64,000 nucleotides of DNA from assembly GCA_035999365.1 (NCBI GenBank), contig DASYGT010000030.1, positions 20,538 to 84,537 of the forward strand, in the 5' to 3' direction. Under the pieces are notes generated by a model. That model searched no databases. It saw only the letters and a program-made list of their open reading frames with translations, and was not told where the DNA came from. This DNA is from DASYGT01 sp035999365. GTDB lineage: Bacteria > Actinomycetota > Actinomycetes > Mycobacteriales > Jatrophihabitantaceae. Positions within the stretch are counted from its first letter, which is position 1, and every line of letters begins with the position of its first letter. Position numbers and translations under genes: made by a program. Shown here piece by piece: positions 32,389 through 41,118 of the stretch.

Positions 32389-33906
32389 ATGGCAGTCGAT
32401 GCTTCGGTGGTCGCCGCGATCGATCAGGGCACCACCTCGACCCGCTGCATGCTCTTCGATTCCGCCGCCCGCGTCGTCGCGGTCGAGCAGCTCGAGCACC
32501 GGCAGATCCTGCCCCGCCCGGGATGGGTCGAGCACGACGCCACCGAGATCTGGTCGAACACCCGTGTCGTGCTCGCCGGCGCGATTGCCCAGGCGGAGCT
32601 GGGCAGCTCCGATGTTGCGGCAATCGGCATAACGAACCAGCGCGAGACGACAGTGGTGTGGGATCGCGACACCGGCAGGCCGATCGCGCCCGCCATCGTC
32701 TGGCAGGACACCCGCACCCAATCGATCTGCGACGACCTGGCCGCCCGCGGCGGCGGTGCCGATCGCTACCGCCGTCGCGTCGGGTTGCCCCTCGCGACGT
32801 ATTTCGCCGGACCGAAGGTGCGCTGGATCCTGGACAACGTCGATGGGGCACGGCGCCGCGCCGAGGCGGGCGAGCTGGCGTTCGGCACGATCGACAGCTG
32901 GCTCGTATGGAATCTCACCGGCGGCACCGACGGTGGGGTGCATGTCACCGACGCGACGAACGCATCCCGCACGATGCTGATGGACCTCGACACGCTGGAC
33001 TGGGCTGAGGACATCGCGGAAGAGATGGCTATCCCGGCCGCAATGTTTCCGGCGATTCACACGTCATCTGAGGTGTACGCGTCGGTGCGTGATCGCGGCC
33101 CGCTCGCCGGCGTTCCGATCGCGGGGATTCTCGGTGACCAGCAGGCCGCGATGTTCGGCCAGGCCTGCACCCGACCCGGCGAGGCGAAGAACACTTACGG
33201 AACGGGCAACTTCCTCCTCATGAACACCGGCGACCAGAAGGTCCTCAGCAGCAACGGCCTGCTGACCACTGTCTGCTACTCGCTGCCGGGCGCGCCGGTG
33301 GCCTACGCGCTCGAGGGGTCGATCGCGGTCACCGGCTCCCTCGTCCAGTGGCTGCGCGACAACCTCGGCCTGATCGGCTCCGCCGCCGACATCGAGCCAC
33401 TCGCCCGCACCGTCGACGACAACGGCGGCGCATATTTCGTGCCCGCCTTCTCCGGGCTGTTCGCCCCCTACTGGCGCTCCGAGGCGCGCGGCGCTGTCGT
33501 CGGCCTGACCCGCTACGTGAACCGCGCGCACATCGCACGCGCTGCGCTCGAGGCAACCGCGTATCAGACCCGCGACGTCGTCGAGGCGATGAATGCCGAT
33601 TCAGGAGTCGCGATGACCGAGCTGCGCGTCGACGGCGGGATGGTGGTGAACAACCTGCTCATGCAGTTCCAGGCCGACATCCTCGACGTGCCCGTCGTGC
33701 GCCCTGTCGTGAACGAGACGACCGCACTCGGCGCCGCCTACGCCGCGGGGCTCGCCGTCGGCTTCTGGTCCTCGCTCGACGAGATTCGCGAGAACTGGAC
33801 GTCGGGACAGCGCTGGGAGCCGAGCATGGAATCCGACCAGCGCGATCGGCTGTACCGAGGTTGGCAGAAAGCCGTGACTCGGACCTTCGATTGGGCCGAC
33901 TCATGA
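32389..33906 (+). CDS. glpK: glycerol kinase
   Basis: A 505-residue FGGY kinase that phosphorylates glycerol to glycerol-3-phosphate. Seen motifs: AAIDQGTTSTRC at the N-terminus (ATP beta-phosphate loop), GITNQRETT near residue 80, the glycerol-binding WQDTRT near 105, GDQQAAMFGQ near 250, and FSGLFAPYWRSEARG near 355. The length is normal. ATG 32389 gives the usual short N-terminus; ATG 32365, preceded by GGGGGG, would add eight residues and overlap glpD. The lipoprotein gene behind it overlaps by four bases. Confidence 0.95.
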   Translation: MAVDASVVAAIDQGTTSTRCMLFDSAARVVAVEQLEHRQILPRPGWVEHDATEIWSNTRVVLAGAIAQAELGSSDVAAIGITNQRETTVVWDRDTGRPIAPAIVWQDTRTQSICDDLAARGGGADRYRRRVGLPLATYFAGPKVRWILDNVDGARRRAEAGELAFGTIDSWLVWNLTGGTDGGVHVTDATNASRTMLMDLDTLDWAEDIAEEMAIPAAMFPAIHTSSEVYASVRDRGPLAGVPIAGILGDQQAAMFGQACTRPGEAKNTYGTGNFLLMNTGDQKVLSSNGLLTTVCYSLPGAPVAYALEGSIAVTGSLVQWLRDNLGLIGSAADIEPLARTVDDNGGAYFVPAFSGLFAPYWRSEARGAVVGLTRYVNRAHIARAALEATAYQTRDVVEAMNADSGVAMTELRVDGGMVVNNLLMQFQADILDVPVVRPVVNETTALGAAYAAGLAVGFWSSLDEIRENWTSGQRWEPSMESDQRDRLYRGWQKAVTRTFDWADS

Positions 33907-35129
33907 CCCGCCGGATCGCGACGATCGCGGCCGCCGCGAGCCTCACGATCGGGCTCGGCGGTTGCGGCTCGACAACGAGCGGCTCGCCACAGACACCGCC
34001 CGGCGGGACGACACCCCCGAGCCGCACGGCGTCGACATCGGTGTCGGCACCCGCCACGCATCCCTCCGTGCCCGCGTCCACGACGACGAAACCGGCGGTG
34101 TCGACTGCGCGCGCCGTGTGGTCGGCCATGTCCGAAACGCAGCGGGTCGGGCAGCTGTTCATGGTCGACTGCCCGAGCACGCAGGTGAGCGAGGCGACGC
34201 TCAACGCGATCGAGACGCACTACGTGGGGTCGGTGATTCTCGACGGCACCAGCCAGCTGAGCGTCGACGCGACTGCAGCCATCACGGCGACGCTGCAGCG
34301 GGACGCGCCTGGCCGCGCGCGGCTGTTCATCGCCACCGACCAGGAAGGCGGCCTGGTGCAGCGGCTGCGTGGACCGGGCTTCAGCACCGTGCCGAGTGCC
34401 CTCGACCAAGGTGGCATCGCACCGACGACGCTGCGCGCCGAGGCCGCTGACTGGGCGAGCCAGCTGCGCCGTGCCGGCGTCAACGTCGACCTCGCGCCGG
34501 TGCTCGACACCGTGCCGTCGGGATGGGGTAGCAACCCGCCGATCGGCGACCTCGACCGCGAGTACGGGCACACCCCGGCAACGGTCTCCAGCCACGGGGT
34601 CGCCGTGGCGCGCGGGTTGGCCGACGGCGGGGTGGACGCCACGGTGAAACACTTCCCCGGCCTCGGACGCACCCGGGGCAACACCGATGTAGCCACCGGC
34701 GTCGCGGACACCGTCACCGTGCGCAACGATCCGTACCTGGCGCCCTTCGCTGCCGCGGTGGCTGCGGGGGTGCCATTCGTGATGATGTCGACCGCGATCT
34801 ACACCAAGATCGATCCATCGCGCCCGGCCGCCTTCTCGTCGACGATCGTCACCGGCATGCTGCGCGGCGATCTCGGCTTCAGCGGCATCGTGATCAGTGA
34901 TGACCTCGGCGCCGCGAAACAGGTCAGCGGCTATTCGATCGGTGGGCGGGCCGTTGCCTTCGTCCAGGCGGGCGGGGACATCGTCCTGACGGTCGATGCG
35001 TCGCAAGCGACGGTGATGACGGCGGCGGTGCTGGCCCGCACCCGTACCGACACGAACTTCAAAGCTTTGGTGGACGCGGCGGCATTGCGGGTCCTACAGG
35101 CCAAACAAGCGCGTGGCCTGCTCGGCTGA
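33903..35129 (+). CDS. lpqI: GH3-family beta-N-acetylhexosaminidase lipoprotein (LpqI/NagZ-like)
   Basis: A 408-residue exported lipoprotein. The signal peptide ends in the lipobox LGGC (Cys near residue 20), followed by a Ser/Thr/Pro-rich linker to about 75. The GH3 domain has DQEGGLVQRL near 145, KHFPGLGRTRGNTD near 250 and the nucleophile aspartate in ISDDLGAA near 335. NagZ enzymes carry an Asp-Ser-His acid/base triad in the loop after KHFPG; here that position reads Asn-Thr-Asp. It should cut GlcNAc from muropeptides outside the cell in peptidoglycan recycling. ATG 33903 overlaps the glpK stop (ATGA). Its stop is one base from the convergent add stop. Confidence 0.88.
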   Translation: MTRRIATIAAAASLTIGLGGCGSTTSGSPQTPPGGTTPPSRTASTSVSAPATHPSVPASTTTKPAVSTARAVWSAMSETQRVGQLFMVDCPSTQVSEATLNAIETHYVGSVILDGTSQLSVDATAAITATLQRDAPGRARLFIATDQEGGLVQRLRGPGFSTVPSALDQGGIAPTTLRAEAADWASQLRRAGVNVDLAPVLDTVPSGWGSNPPIGDLDREYGHTPATVSSHGVAVARGLADGGVDATVKHFPGLGRTRGNTDVATGVADTVTVRNDPYLAPFAAAVAAGVPFVMMSTAIYTKIDPSRPAAFSSTIVTGMLRGDLGFSGIVISDDLGAAKQVSGYSIGGRAVAFVQAGGDIVLTVDASQATVMTAAVLARTRTDTNFKALVDAAALRVLQAKQARGLLG

Positions 35130-35130
35130 C

Positions 35131-36207
35131 TCAGCCGCGCAGCGCCGCGTACCCCGGCTTGATCAGCCCGTTGATGATGTCGAGGCGGTCGTCGAACGGG
35201 ATGAAGGCGCTCTTCATCGCATTGATGGCGAACCATTGAAGATCAGCCCACTCGTAGCCGAACGCTTCTGACAGCAACGTCATCTCGCGCGTCATCGACG
35301 TGCCGCTCATCAGCCTGTTGTCGGTGTTCACCGTGACCCGGAACTGCAGCTTGCGCAGCAGGCCTATCGGATGTTCGGCAATCGATTTCGCGGCGCCTGT
35401 CTGCACGTTCGACGACGGGCACATCTCGAGCGGGATGCGCTTGTCGCGCACGTACTGCGCGAGACGACCGAGTGCCCCGCCCGCCGTGATGTCGTCGACG
35501 ATCCGCACACCGTGCCCGAGCCTGTCGGTGCCACACCACTGGATGGCTTCCCAGATCGACGGGAGGCCGAATGCTTCGCCCGCGTGAATGGTGAAGTGGA
35601 AATTCTCGCGGCGCAGGTACTCGAATGCGTCGAGGTGACGGCTCGGTGGGAAGCCGGCCTCGGCACCGGCGATATCGAAGCCGACGACGCCCTTGTCGCG
35701 GTAGGCCACGGCCAGCTCGGCGATCTCGCGCGACCGGGCGGCGTGCCGCATCGCTGTGGCGATCGCGCCGACCCGGATCTGCTGACCCTTCGCGGCGGCC
35801 GCGGCGACGCCCTCGTCAAAGCCGGCCAGCACGGCATCGACCACTTGCTCCAGCGTCAACCCGGCGTCGACGTGCTGCTCGGGTGCCCAGCGGATCTCGG
35901 CGTACACGACACCGTCGTCCGCAAGGTCCTCGACGGCTTCGCGAGCCACCCTGCTCAACCCGCCGGCCGTCTGCATCACGGCGACGGTGTGCGAGAACGT
36001 CTCGAGATAGCGCTCGAGCGAGCCGGAGTCGGCGGCTCCGCGGAACCACGCGGCGAGTTCGAAGGCATCGGTGGCCGGCAACGCCCGGTACCCGATCTGC
36101 TCGGCGATGTCGATGATCGTGGCCGGCCGGACGCCGCCGTCGAGGTGGTCGTGCAGCAGGACCTTCGGCGCTTTCCGGATCGAGGTGTCGTCGACGGGCG
36201 TGGGCAT
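35131..36207 (-). CDS. add: adenosine deaminase
   Basis: A 358-residue zinc enzyme converting (deoxy)adenosine to (deoxy)inosine. The N-terminal zinc motif is HDHLDG near residue 20 (the usual HxHxDG), the catalytic glutamate is in HAGEAFG near 210, and the third zinc ligand in VNTDNRLMSGT near 290. It supplies inosine for the purine nucleoside phosphorylase encoded at 18.4 kb. ATG 36207 has TAGCGT six bases upstream, a leaderless arrangement. It is transcribed away from the ABC exporter genes. Confidence 0.94.
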   Translation of the reverse strand: MPTPVDDTSIRKAPKVLLHDHLDGGVRPATIIDIAEQIGYRALPATDAFELAAWFRGAADSGSLERYLETFSHTVAVMQTAGGLSRVAREAVEDLADDGVVYAEIRWAPEQHVDAGLTLEQVVDAVLAGFDEGVAAAAAKGQQIRVGAIATAMRHAARSREIAELAVAYRDKGVVGFDIAGAEAGFPPSRHLDAFEYLRRENFHFTIHAGEAFGLPSIWEAIQWCGTDRLGHGVRIVDDITAGGALGRLAQYVRDKRIPLEMCPSSNVQTGAAKSIAEHPIGLLRKLQFRVTVNTDNRLMSGTSMTREMTLLSEAFGYEWADLQWFAINAMKSAFIPFDDRLDIINGLIKPGYAALRG

Positions 36208-36213
36208 GGCCTC

Positions 36214-36219
36214 ACGCTA
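36214..36219 (-). promoter_or_regulatory. leaderless -10 box of add
   Basis: TAGCGT on the minus strand, six bases before ATG 36207. Confidence 0.5.
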
Positions 36220-36235
36220 TCGGCTGTGAGACCCG

Positions 36236-36254
36236 TGCTCACTTTTCCTGAGCA
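36236..36254. promoter_or_regulatory. inverted repeat upstream of add, possible operator
   Basis: TGCTCA, a seven-base AT-rich spacer and TGAGCA form a perfect inverted repeat about 30-48 bases upstream of the add start, over the likely -35 region, and 130 bases before the ABC exporter genes. The local base composition is much less GC-rich than the surroundings. Confidence 0.3.
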
Positions 36255-36386
36255 TTTATGTCGATCATGCGCGCGTACGCGCCCGGAGTGGTATCACTTA
36301 GGCGGAAAGGCCCTCGAATCGGACAGCCCTGTCCGGTGCAGCGGCCGTCCAGGAAGCACGGCGCAGTCCGCGAGCAGAGAGGGCTC

Positions 36387-37370
36387 ATGCAACAGTTCGC
36401 GGTATCGGTTCACGGCCTCGTCAAGCGGTACGGCGAGGTCGAGGCTGTGCGTGGCATCGACCTCGAGATCGCAGCCGGTGAGGTGTTCGGATTCCTCGGA
36501 CCGAACGGCGCCGGCAAGTCGACGACGATCAACATGTTGTGCACGCTGCTGACGCCCACTTCGGGCAGTGCCGCTGTCGCCGGGCACGACGTCGTCCACG
36601 ATCGTGACACAGTCCGGCGCAACATCGGACTCGTCTTCCAGGACACGACGCTTGACACCTACATGACCGCCGAGCGCAACCTGCGTCTGCATGCGGCGCT
36701 GTACGGAGTTCCGCGCGACGGACTCGACGACCGGATGCGCCAGGTTCTGCAGATGGTCGGGCTCTGGGACCGCCGGGCGAGCAAGGTGAGCACCTACTCC
36801 GGCGGCATGAAGCGCCGGCTCGAGATCGCTCGCGGCCTGTTGCACTCGCCCCGCGTGCTGTTCCTCGACGAGCCGACGGTCGGCCTCGACCCGCAGACAC
36901 GCGCGTCGATCTGGAGCTACATCGGCGAGCTACGCAAGGCCGAAGACATCACGATCTTCATGACGACGCACTACATGGACGAGGCCGAGTTCTGCGATCG
37001 CATCGCGATCATGGACCACGGGCGGATCATCGCACTGGACACCCCCGAGGCTCTCAAGGCGAGCGTCGGAGCCGACCGCGTCCAGATCCACACCGACGAC
37101 GACACGGCCGCGATCACTGCACTGGAGCAGCACTTCGGTATCGCCGCGACCATGGCAGAGGGCGCCGTCACATTCCGCGTCGAGCAGGGCGAGCAGTTCG
37201 TCCCTCGCCTGTTCGCCGAGTTCCCCCTCGCCATCCGTTCGGTGAGCGTCGCGCGCCCCTCGCTCGACGACGTCTTCATGTCCTACACCGGTTCGACCAT
37301 CCGCGATGCCGAGGCAGGCGCCGGAGATCGCATCAGGCACTCGGCCCAGATCTTCGGCAGGGGGCGTTAG
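36387..37370 (+). CDS. ABC exporter ATP-binding protein (DrrA-like)
   Basis: A 327-residue ABC ATPase. Walker A is GPNGAGKST near residue 42, the Q-loop VFQD near 85, the signature YSGGMKRRLEIA near 137, Walker B VLFLDEP near 160 and the switch H in TTHYMDEAE near 193. The 100-residue C-terminal extension is typical of the daunorubicin-resistance (DrrA) subfamily of drug or lipid exporters. AGAGAGGG before ATG 36387 fixes the start. The partner permease gene begins three bases after the stop. The cargo is unknown. Confidence 0.9.
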   Translation: MQQFAVSVHGLVKRYGEVEAVRGIDLEIAAGEVFGFLGPNGAGKSTTINMLCTLLTPTSGSAAVAGHDVVHDRDTVRRNIGLVFQDTTLDTYMTAERNLRLHAALYGVPRDGLDDRMRQVLQMVGLWDRRASKVSTYSGGMKRRLEIARGLLHSPRVLFLDEPTVGLDPQTRASIWSYIGELRKAEDITIFMTTHYMDEAEFCDRIAIMDHGRIIALDTPEALKASVGADRVQIHTDDDTAAITALEQHFGIAATMAEGAVTFRVEQGEQFVPRLFAEFPLAIRSVSVARPSLDDVFMSYTGSTIRDAEAGAGDRIRHSAQIFGRGR

Positions 37371-37372
37371 CA

Positions 37373-38239
37373 GTGGTTGCCGTCAGTCCGACCTCGATCG
37401 CGCAGGTCCACGTGCCGCCGCGATCGACCATCGGTGAACTCCGCGCCATCAAGATCGTGTGGGAACGAGAGGTCGTCCGCTTCGCGAGCGACCGGCTCCG
37501 CATGGTCACGTCGCTCTTCCAGCCGCTGCTGTTCCTCTTCGTGCTCGGCACGGGGCTCTCGCGCATCGCGTCGGCCGGCACCGGCGGCTTGAACCTGCGG
37601 ACCTTCCTCTACCCCGGCATCCTGGCTATGGCCGTGATGTTCACCGCGATGTTCTCCGCCGCTTCGATCGTCTGGGACCGCGAATTCGGTTTCCTGCGCG
37701 AGATGCTGGTGGCGCCGATCCGCCGGAGTTCCATCGTGATCGGCAAGTGCCTCGGCGGGGCCACCGTGGCCACCTTCCAGGGTGTGCTGGTGATCTGCCT
37801 CGCGGGCCTGGTCGGCGTTCCCTACGCGCCGACGCTGATCCTCGAGGTGTTCGCGATGCAGACCCTTCTCGCGTACACCCTGACCGCCTTCGGCGTGATG
37901 GTTGCGGCACGGATCAAGCAGATCCAGTCGTTCATGGCACTCACCCAGATGCTGATCATGCCGCTGTTCTTCATCTCCGGCGCGATGTTCCCGGTGCGCG
38001 GGCTGCCGACCTGGCTCACCGTGCTCAACCGGGTCGATCCGATGACCTACGCCGTCGATCCGATCCGCCGCGTCGTCTTCAACCATCTGAACCTCTCGCC
38101 CCAGGTACGCGCGCGACTCGACCCGGGCGTCACCTGGGCCGGGTGGCACGTCCCACCGCTGCTCTGCGCCGCGGTGGTGTTCGCCCTGGGCGTCGTGCTG
38201 ACCGGCATCGCCATCGCAGAGTTCAGTCGCAGCGACTGA
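37373..38239 (+). CDS. ABC-2 type exporter permease (DrrB-like)
   Basis: A 288-residue membrane protein with six hydrophobic segments, the usual ABC-2 layout. A cytoplasmic N-terminus of about 45 residues precedes the first helix (SLFQPLLFLFVLGTGL). The coupling region WDREFGFLREMLVAPIRRSSI near residue 105 is the family signature for contact with the ATPase. It starts at GTG 37373 after a GGGGG ribosome binding site. Its last 17 bases overlap the convergent deoA gene. Together with the preceding ATPase it forms an exporter of unknown hydrophobic cargo. Confidence 0.9.
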   Translation: MVAVSPTSIAQVHVPPRSTIGELRAIKIVWEREVVRFASDRLRMVTSLFQPLLFLFVLGTGLSRIASAGTGGLNLRTFLYPGILAMAVMFTAMFSAASIVWDREFGFLREMLVAPIRRSSIVIGKCLGGATVATFQGVLVICLAGLVGVPYAPTLILEVFAMQTLLAYTLTAFGVMVAARIKQIQSFMALTQMLIMPLFFISGAMFPVRGLPTWLTVLNRVDPMTYAVDPIRRVVFNHLNLSPQVRARLDPGVTWAGWHVPPLLCAAVVFALGVVLTGIAIAEFSRSD

Positions 38240-39512
38240 CCCGGTCGATGACCAGAGGGACCGGCTCGTACCGGTTGCCGATGTCGATCGCACCATCGAG
38301 AGCCTGCACAGCGCGATCGAAGCGGGCCGGGTCGTCGGCGTGCAGTTCCAGCAACGGCTCTCCGGCGCGTACCTGGTCTCCCGGCTTCGCGAACATAACC
38401 ACGCCGGCCCCGGCCGACACGGGGTCCTCCTTGCGCGCACGTCCCGCCCCGAGGCGCCACGCGGCGACCCCGACGGCCAGGGCATCAAGGCGGGTGAGGA
38501 CGCCTGTCGCAGGGGCGGTGACGACGTGGCGTTCGACGGCCACGGGTAACGACGCGAGTGGATCCCCGCCCTGCGCCGTGATCATGCGACGCCACGAGTC
38601 CATCGCTCGCCCGTCGGCGAGGGCGTCGGCAGGATCGACTGTGTCCAGGCCGGCACCGTCGAGCATCTCTCTGGCCAAGCGCAAGGTCAGCTCGACCACA
38701 TCAGGCGGACCGCCGCCGGCGAGAACCTCGACGGACTCGGCAACTTCGAGTGCATTGCCCGCGGTGCGCCCCAACGGCGTCGACATGTCTGTGAGCAGCG
38801 CCACCGTGTGTACGCCGTGCGCGTGACCGAGAGCGACCATCGCGCTCGCCAGCTCACGAGCCGCTGCGGTGTCCTTCATGAATGCTCCGGTGCCGACCTT
38901 GACATCGAGCACGAGCGAGGCCGAACCCTCGGCGATCTTCTTGCTCATTATCGAAGAGGCGATCAGGGGGATGGACTCGACAGTCCCTGTGACGTCGCGC
39001 AGCGCGTACAGCTTGCGGTCGGCGGGCGCGAGAGCGGCCCCCGCAGCGCACACCACCGCGCCGACGTCGTTGAGCTGGCGGATGAAGTCGTCGCTGGACA
39101 CGTCGGCACGCCAGCCCGGAATGGACTCCAGCTTGTCGAGCGTCCCGCCGGTGTGCCCCAGCCCCCGTCCGGAGAGCTGAGGCACCGCCGCGCCGCATGC
39201 AGCGACGAGCGGGGCGAGCGGCAATGTGATCTTGTCACCGACGCCCCCGGTCGAATGCTTGTCGGTCGTCGGTCGCTGCACGGCGGACAGATCCAGGCGC
39301 TCCCCCGAGGCGATCATCGCCCCGGTCCAGCGAGCCAGCTCAGCGTCGGTGAGACCGCGCAGCAGCACCGCCATCGCTAGCGCCGCCATCTGCTCGTCTG
39401 CGACGACGCCTCGCGTGTACGCCGAGATCACCCAGTCGATCTGTGCGTCGGAGAGAACACCACCATCACGTTTGGTGGTGATGACATCGACAGCGTCGAA
39501 GGGTTGAGTCAC
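38223..39512 (-). CDS. deoA: thymidine/pyrimidine nucleoside phosphorylase
   Basis: A 429-residue enzyme that phosphorolyses thymidine or deoxyuridine to base and deoxyribose-1-phosphate. The N-terminal helical domain has TTKRDGGVLSDAQI at the start. The phosphate-binding signature KHSTGGVGDKITL is near residue 80, followed by SGRGLGHTGGTLDKLE near 113. The C-terminal alpha/beta domain (VTAPATGVLTRLDA) is complete. GTG 39512 overlaps the cdd stop (GTGA). It is the last gene of the bmpA-to-deoA operon; its 3' end overlaps the ABC-2 permease by 17 bp. Confidence 0.94.
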   Translation of the reverse strand: MTQPFDAVDVITTKRDGGVLSDAQIDWVISAYTRGVVADEQMAALAMAVLLRGLTDAELARWTGAMIASGERLDLSAVQRPTTDKHSTGGVGDKITLPLAPLVAACGAAVPQLSGRGLGHTGGTLDKLESIPGWRADVSSDDFIRQLNDVGAVVCAAGAALAPADRKLYALRDVTGTVESIPLIASSIMSKKIAEGSASLVLDVKVGTGAFMKDTAAARELASAMVALGHAHGVHTVALLTDMSTPLGRTAGNALEVAESVEVLAGGGPPDVVELTLRLAREMLDGAGLDTVDPADALADGRAMDSWRRMITAQGGDPLASLPVAVERHVVTAPATGVLTRLDALAVGVAAWRLGAGRARKEDPVSAGAGVVMFAKPGDQVRAGEPLLELHADDPARFDRAVQALDGAIDIGNRYEPVPLVIDRVSRCD

Positions 39513-39910
39513 TGCCCCGTTCCGAGCTCCTCGCGACCGAAGGCGAGCGGCAGGACCTCTGTCATCGGCTTCGGTCCGTCGACCGTGTCGACCAGCAGGT
39601 CGGGCCCGCCGTGCTCCCACAGCAGTTGCCGGCAGCGGCCGCACGGCATCAGCACAGCCCCGCGGAAGTCGACGCAGGCGAAGGCGATGAGTTGGCCGCC
39701 GCCGGACGCGTGCAGGGCCGACACAAGACCACACTCGGCGCAGAGGCCGAGTCCGTACGAGGCGTTCTCGACGTTGCAGCCGACGACGATCCGCCCGTCA
39801 TCGACAAGGGCGGCAGCTCCGACCGGGAACTGCGAATACGGGGCGTATGCCGAGCCCATCGTCTCGAGCGCCGCTCGCCGCAAGGCCGGCCAGTCGATGG
39901 TCAGTGTCAT
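39509..39910 (-). CDS. cdd: cytidine deaminase
   Basis: A 133-residue homotetrameric-type deaminase that turns (deoxy)cytidine into (deoxy)uridine. The zinc site is formed by CAEC near residue 57 (catalytic Glu) and PCGRC near 90; the substrate strand GCNVENASYG is near 44. It is coupled by four-base overlaps to the P450 gene upstream and deoA downstream, so cytidine, once imported, would pass to uridine and then to uracil. All ligands are intact. Confidence 0.94.
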   Translation of the reverse strand: MTLTIDWPALRRAALETMGSAYAPYSQFPVGAAALVDDGRIVVGCNVENASYGLGLCAECGLVSALHASGGGQLIAFACVDFRGAVLMPCGRCRQLLWEHGGPDLLVDTVDGPKPMTEVLPLAFGREELGTGQ

Positions 39911-41118
39911 CCATGCTCCTCAATCGTGACGAGCAGCGACCGTACCCCCCGGATGACGAACTCCGGGCGGCGGCTCGGCGCGCTGTGCAGGGCCAACCGG
40001 GGAAAACGGCGCAACAGTGTGCGCAGCGAGGTCTGCAGCTCGACTCGAGCCAGTGGCGCGCCGACACAGAAGTGGATCCCCGCGCCGAACGCGATATGTG
40101 GATTGTCCGCGCGCGTCACGTCGAACTCGTCTGCGCGCTCGAACACCGCAGGGTCGCGGTTGGCGGCGCCGAGTAGCGCAGCGATCTTGGTCCCCTTCTC
40201 GACAACGACGCCGGACACTTCGGTATCGGCGAGAGCGGTCCGTTCGAACAGTTGCAGCGGCGAGTCGTAGCGGAGCAGTTCTTCCACTGCCACCGGAACG
40301 AGTGCGTCGTCGGCGCGCAGCGCGGCGAGCTGGTCGCGATGGCCGAGTAACGCTGTCAGACCGTTGCCCACCACGTTCACCGTCGCCTCGTGGCCCGCGT
40401 TGAGCAGCAGCGTGCACGTCGTGATGAGCTCGTCCTCGCTGAGCCGGGCACCGTCGGCGTCGGTCTCGGCGATCAGCGACGACACCAGGTCCGCAGCAGG
40501 ATTGAGGCGTCGGTGCGCCACAAGCTGGCGCAGGTACGCCACGAAATCGGCGGCAGCCGTCTCGGCAGCCTTCCGCTGATCGTCCGACACCGCGTACTCG
40601 TACATCTTCACGATGGCGTTCGACCACGGGCGCAGCAAGGGCCAGTCGTCTTCGGGGACACCGAGCAGTTCGGCGATCACCTGTACCGGTAGCGGTTCGG
40701 CGTACGTGGAGATCAGGTCGACGGGCGCACCCTCGGCGCCGGCAGCGGAAACCTGGTCGGCCAGCCGCTCCGCCAGCTCGGCCACCCGCGGTCGCAGCCG
40801 CTCAACGTGCCCACGGGCGAAGGCTCCGGCGACCAGGCGACGCAGGCGGGTGTGCGCGGGCGGCTCGTTCTCGAGCAGCGAGTGGACGTGGATCAGTTCG
40901 AAGGCGGGCATCGGTTCGTCGGGCCAGCGGGGACGCCACACGCGGCCGAGCTCCCGCGTACGCAGCACCGTGTTTGCCGCCTCGTGCGTGAACGTCAACC
41001 ACATGCCCAGGCCGTCGTGCCACTGCACCGGACCCGCCGTACGAGCCTCGGCGAAATACGGGTACGGATCTGCAACGACCTCCGGGGAGGTCAGGTCGAG
41101 CGACGTCGCAATTGTCAC
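39907..41118 (-). CDS. cytochrome P450
   Basis: A 403-residue soluble bacterial class I P450. The I-helix oxygen-activation motif is LNAGHEATVN near residue 238, the ExxR pair is EELLR near 275, and the heme thiolate loop FGAGIHFCVG near 345-354 holds the axial Cys. GTG 41118 overlaps the permease stop (GTGA), and its own stop overlaps the cdd start (ATGA), so it is translated as part of the nucleoside operon. No ferredoxin or reductase gene is nearby. The substrate is unknown; the context suggests a modified nucleoside, base or related small molecule, which is inference. Confidence 0.92.
   Translation of the reverse strand: MTIATSLDLTSPEVVADPYPYFAEARTAGPVQWHDGLGMWLTFTHEAANTVLRTRELGRVWRPRWPDEPMPAFELIHVHSLLENEPPAHTRLRRLVAGAFARGHVERLRPRVAELAERLADQVSAAGAEGAPVDLISTYAEPLPVQVIAELLGVPEDDWPLLRPWSNAIVKMYEYAVSDDQRKAAETAAADFVAYLRQLVAHRRLNPAADLVSSLIAETDADGARLSEDELITTCTLLLNAGHEATVNVVGNGLTALLGHRDQLAALRADDALVPVAVEELLRYDSPLQLFERTALADTEVSGVVVEKGTKIAALLGAANRDPAVFERADEFDVTRADNPHIAFGAGIHFCVGAPLARVELQTSLRTLLRRFPRLALHSAPSRRPEFVIRGVRSLLVTIEEHG

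Noticed and set aside
30622..33060. 812-codon frame extending glpD upstream
   Set aside because: The extra part is antisense to glpK, and GlpD proteins begin near GTG 32370; the known length is about 585 residues.
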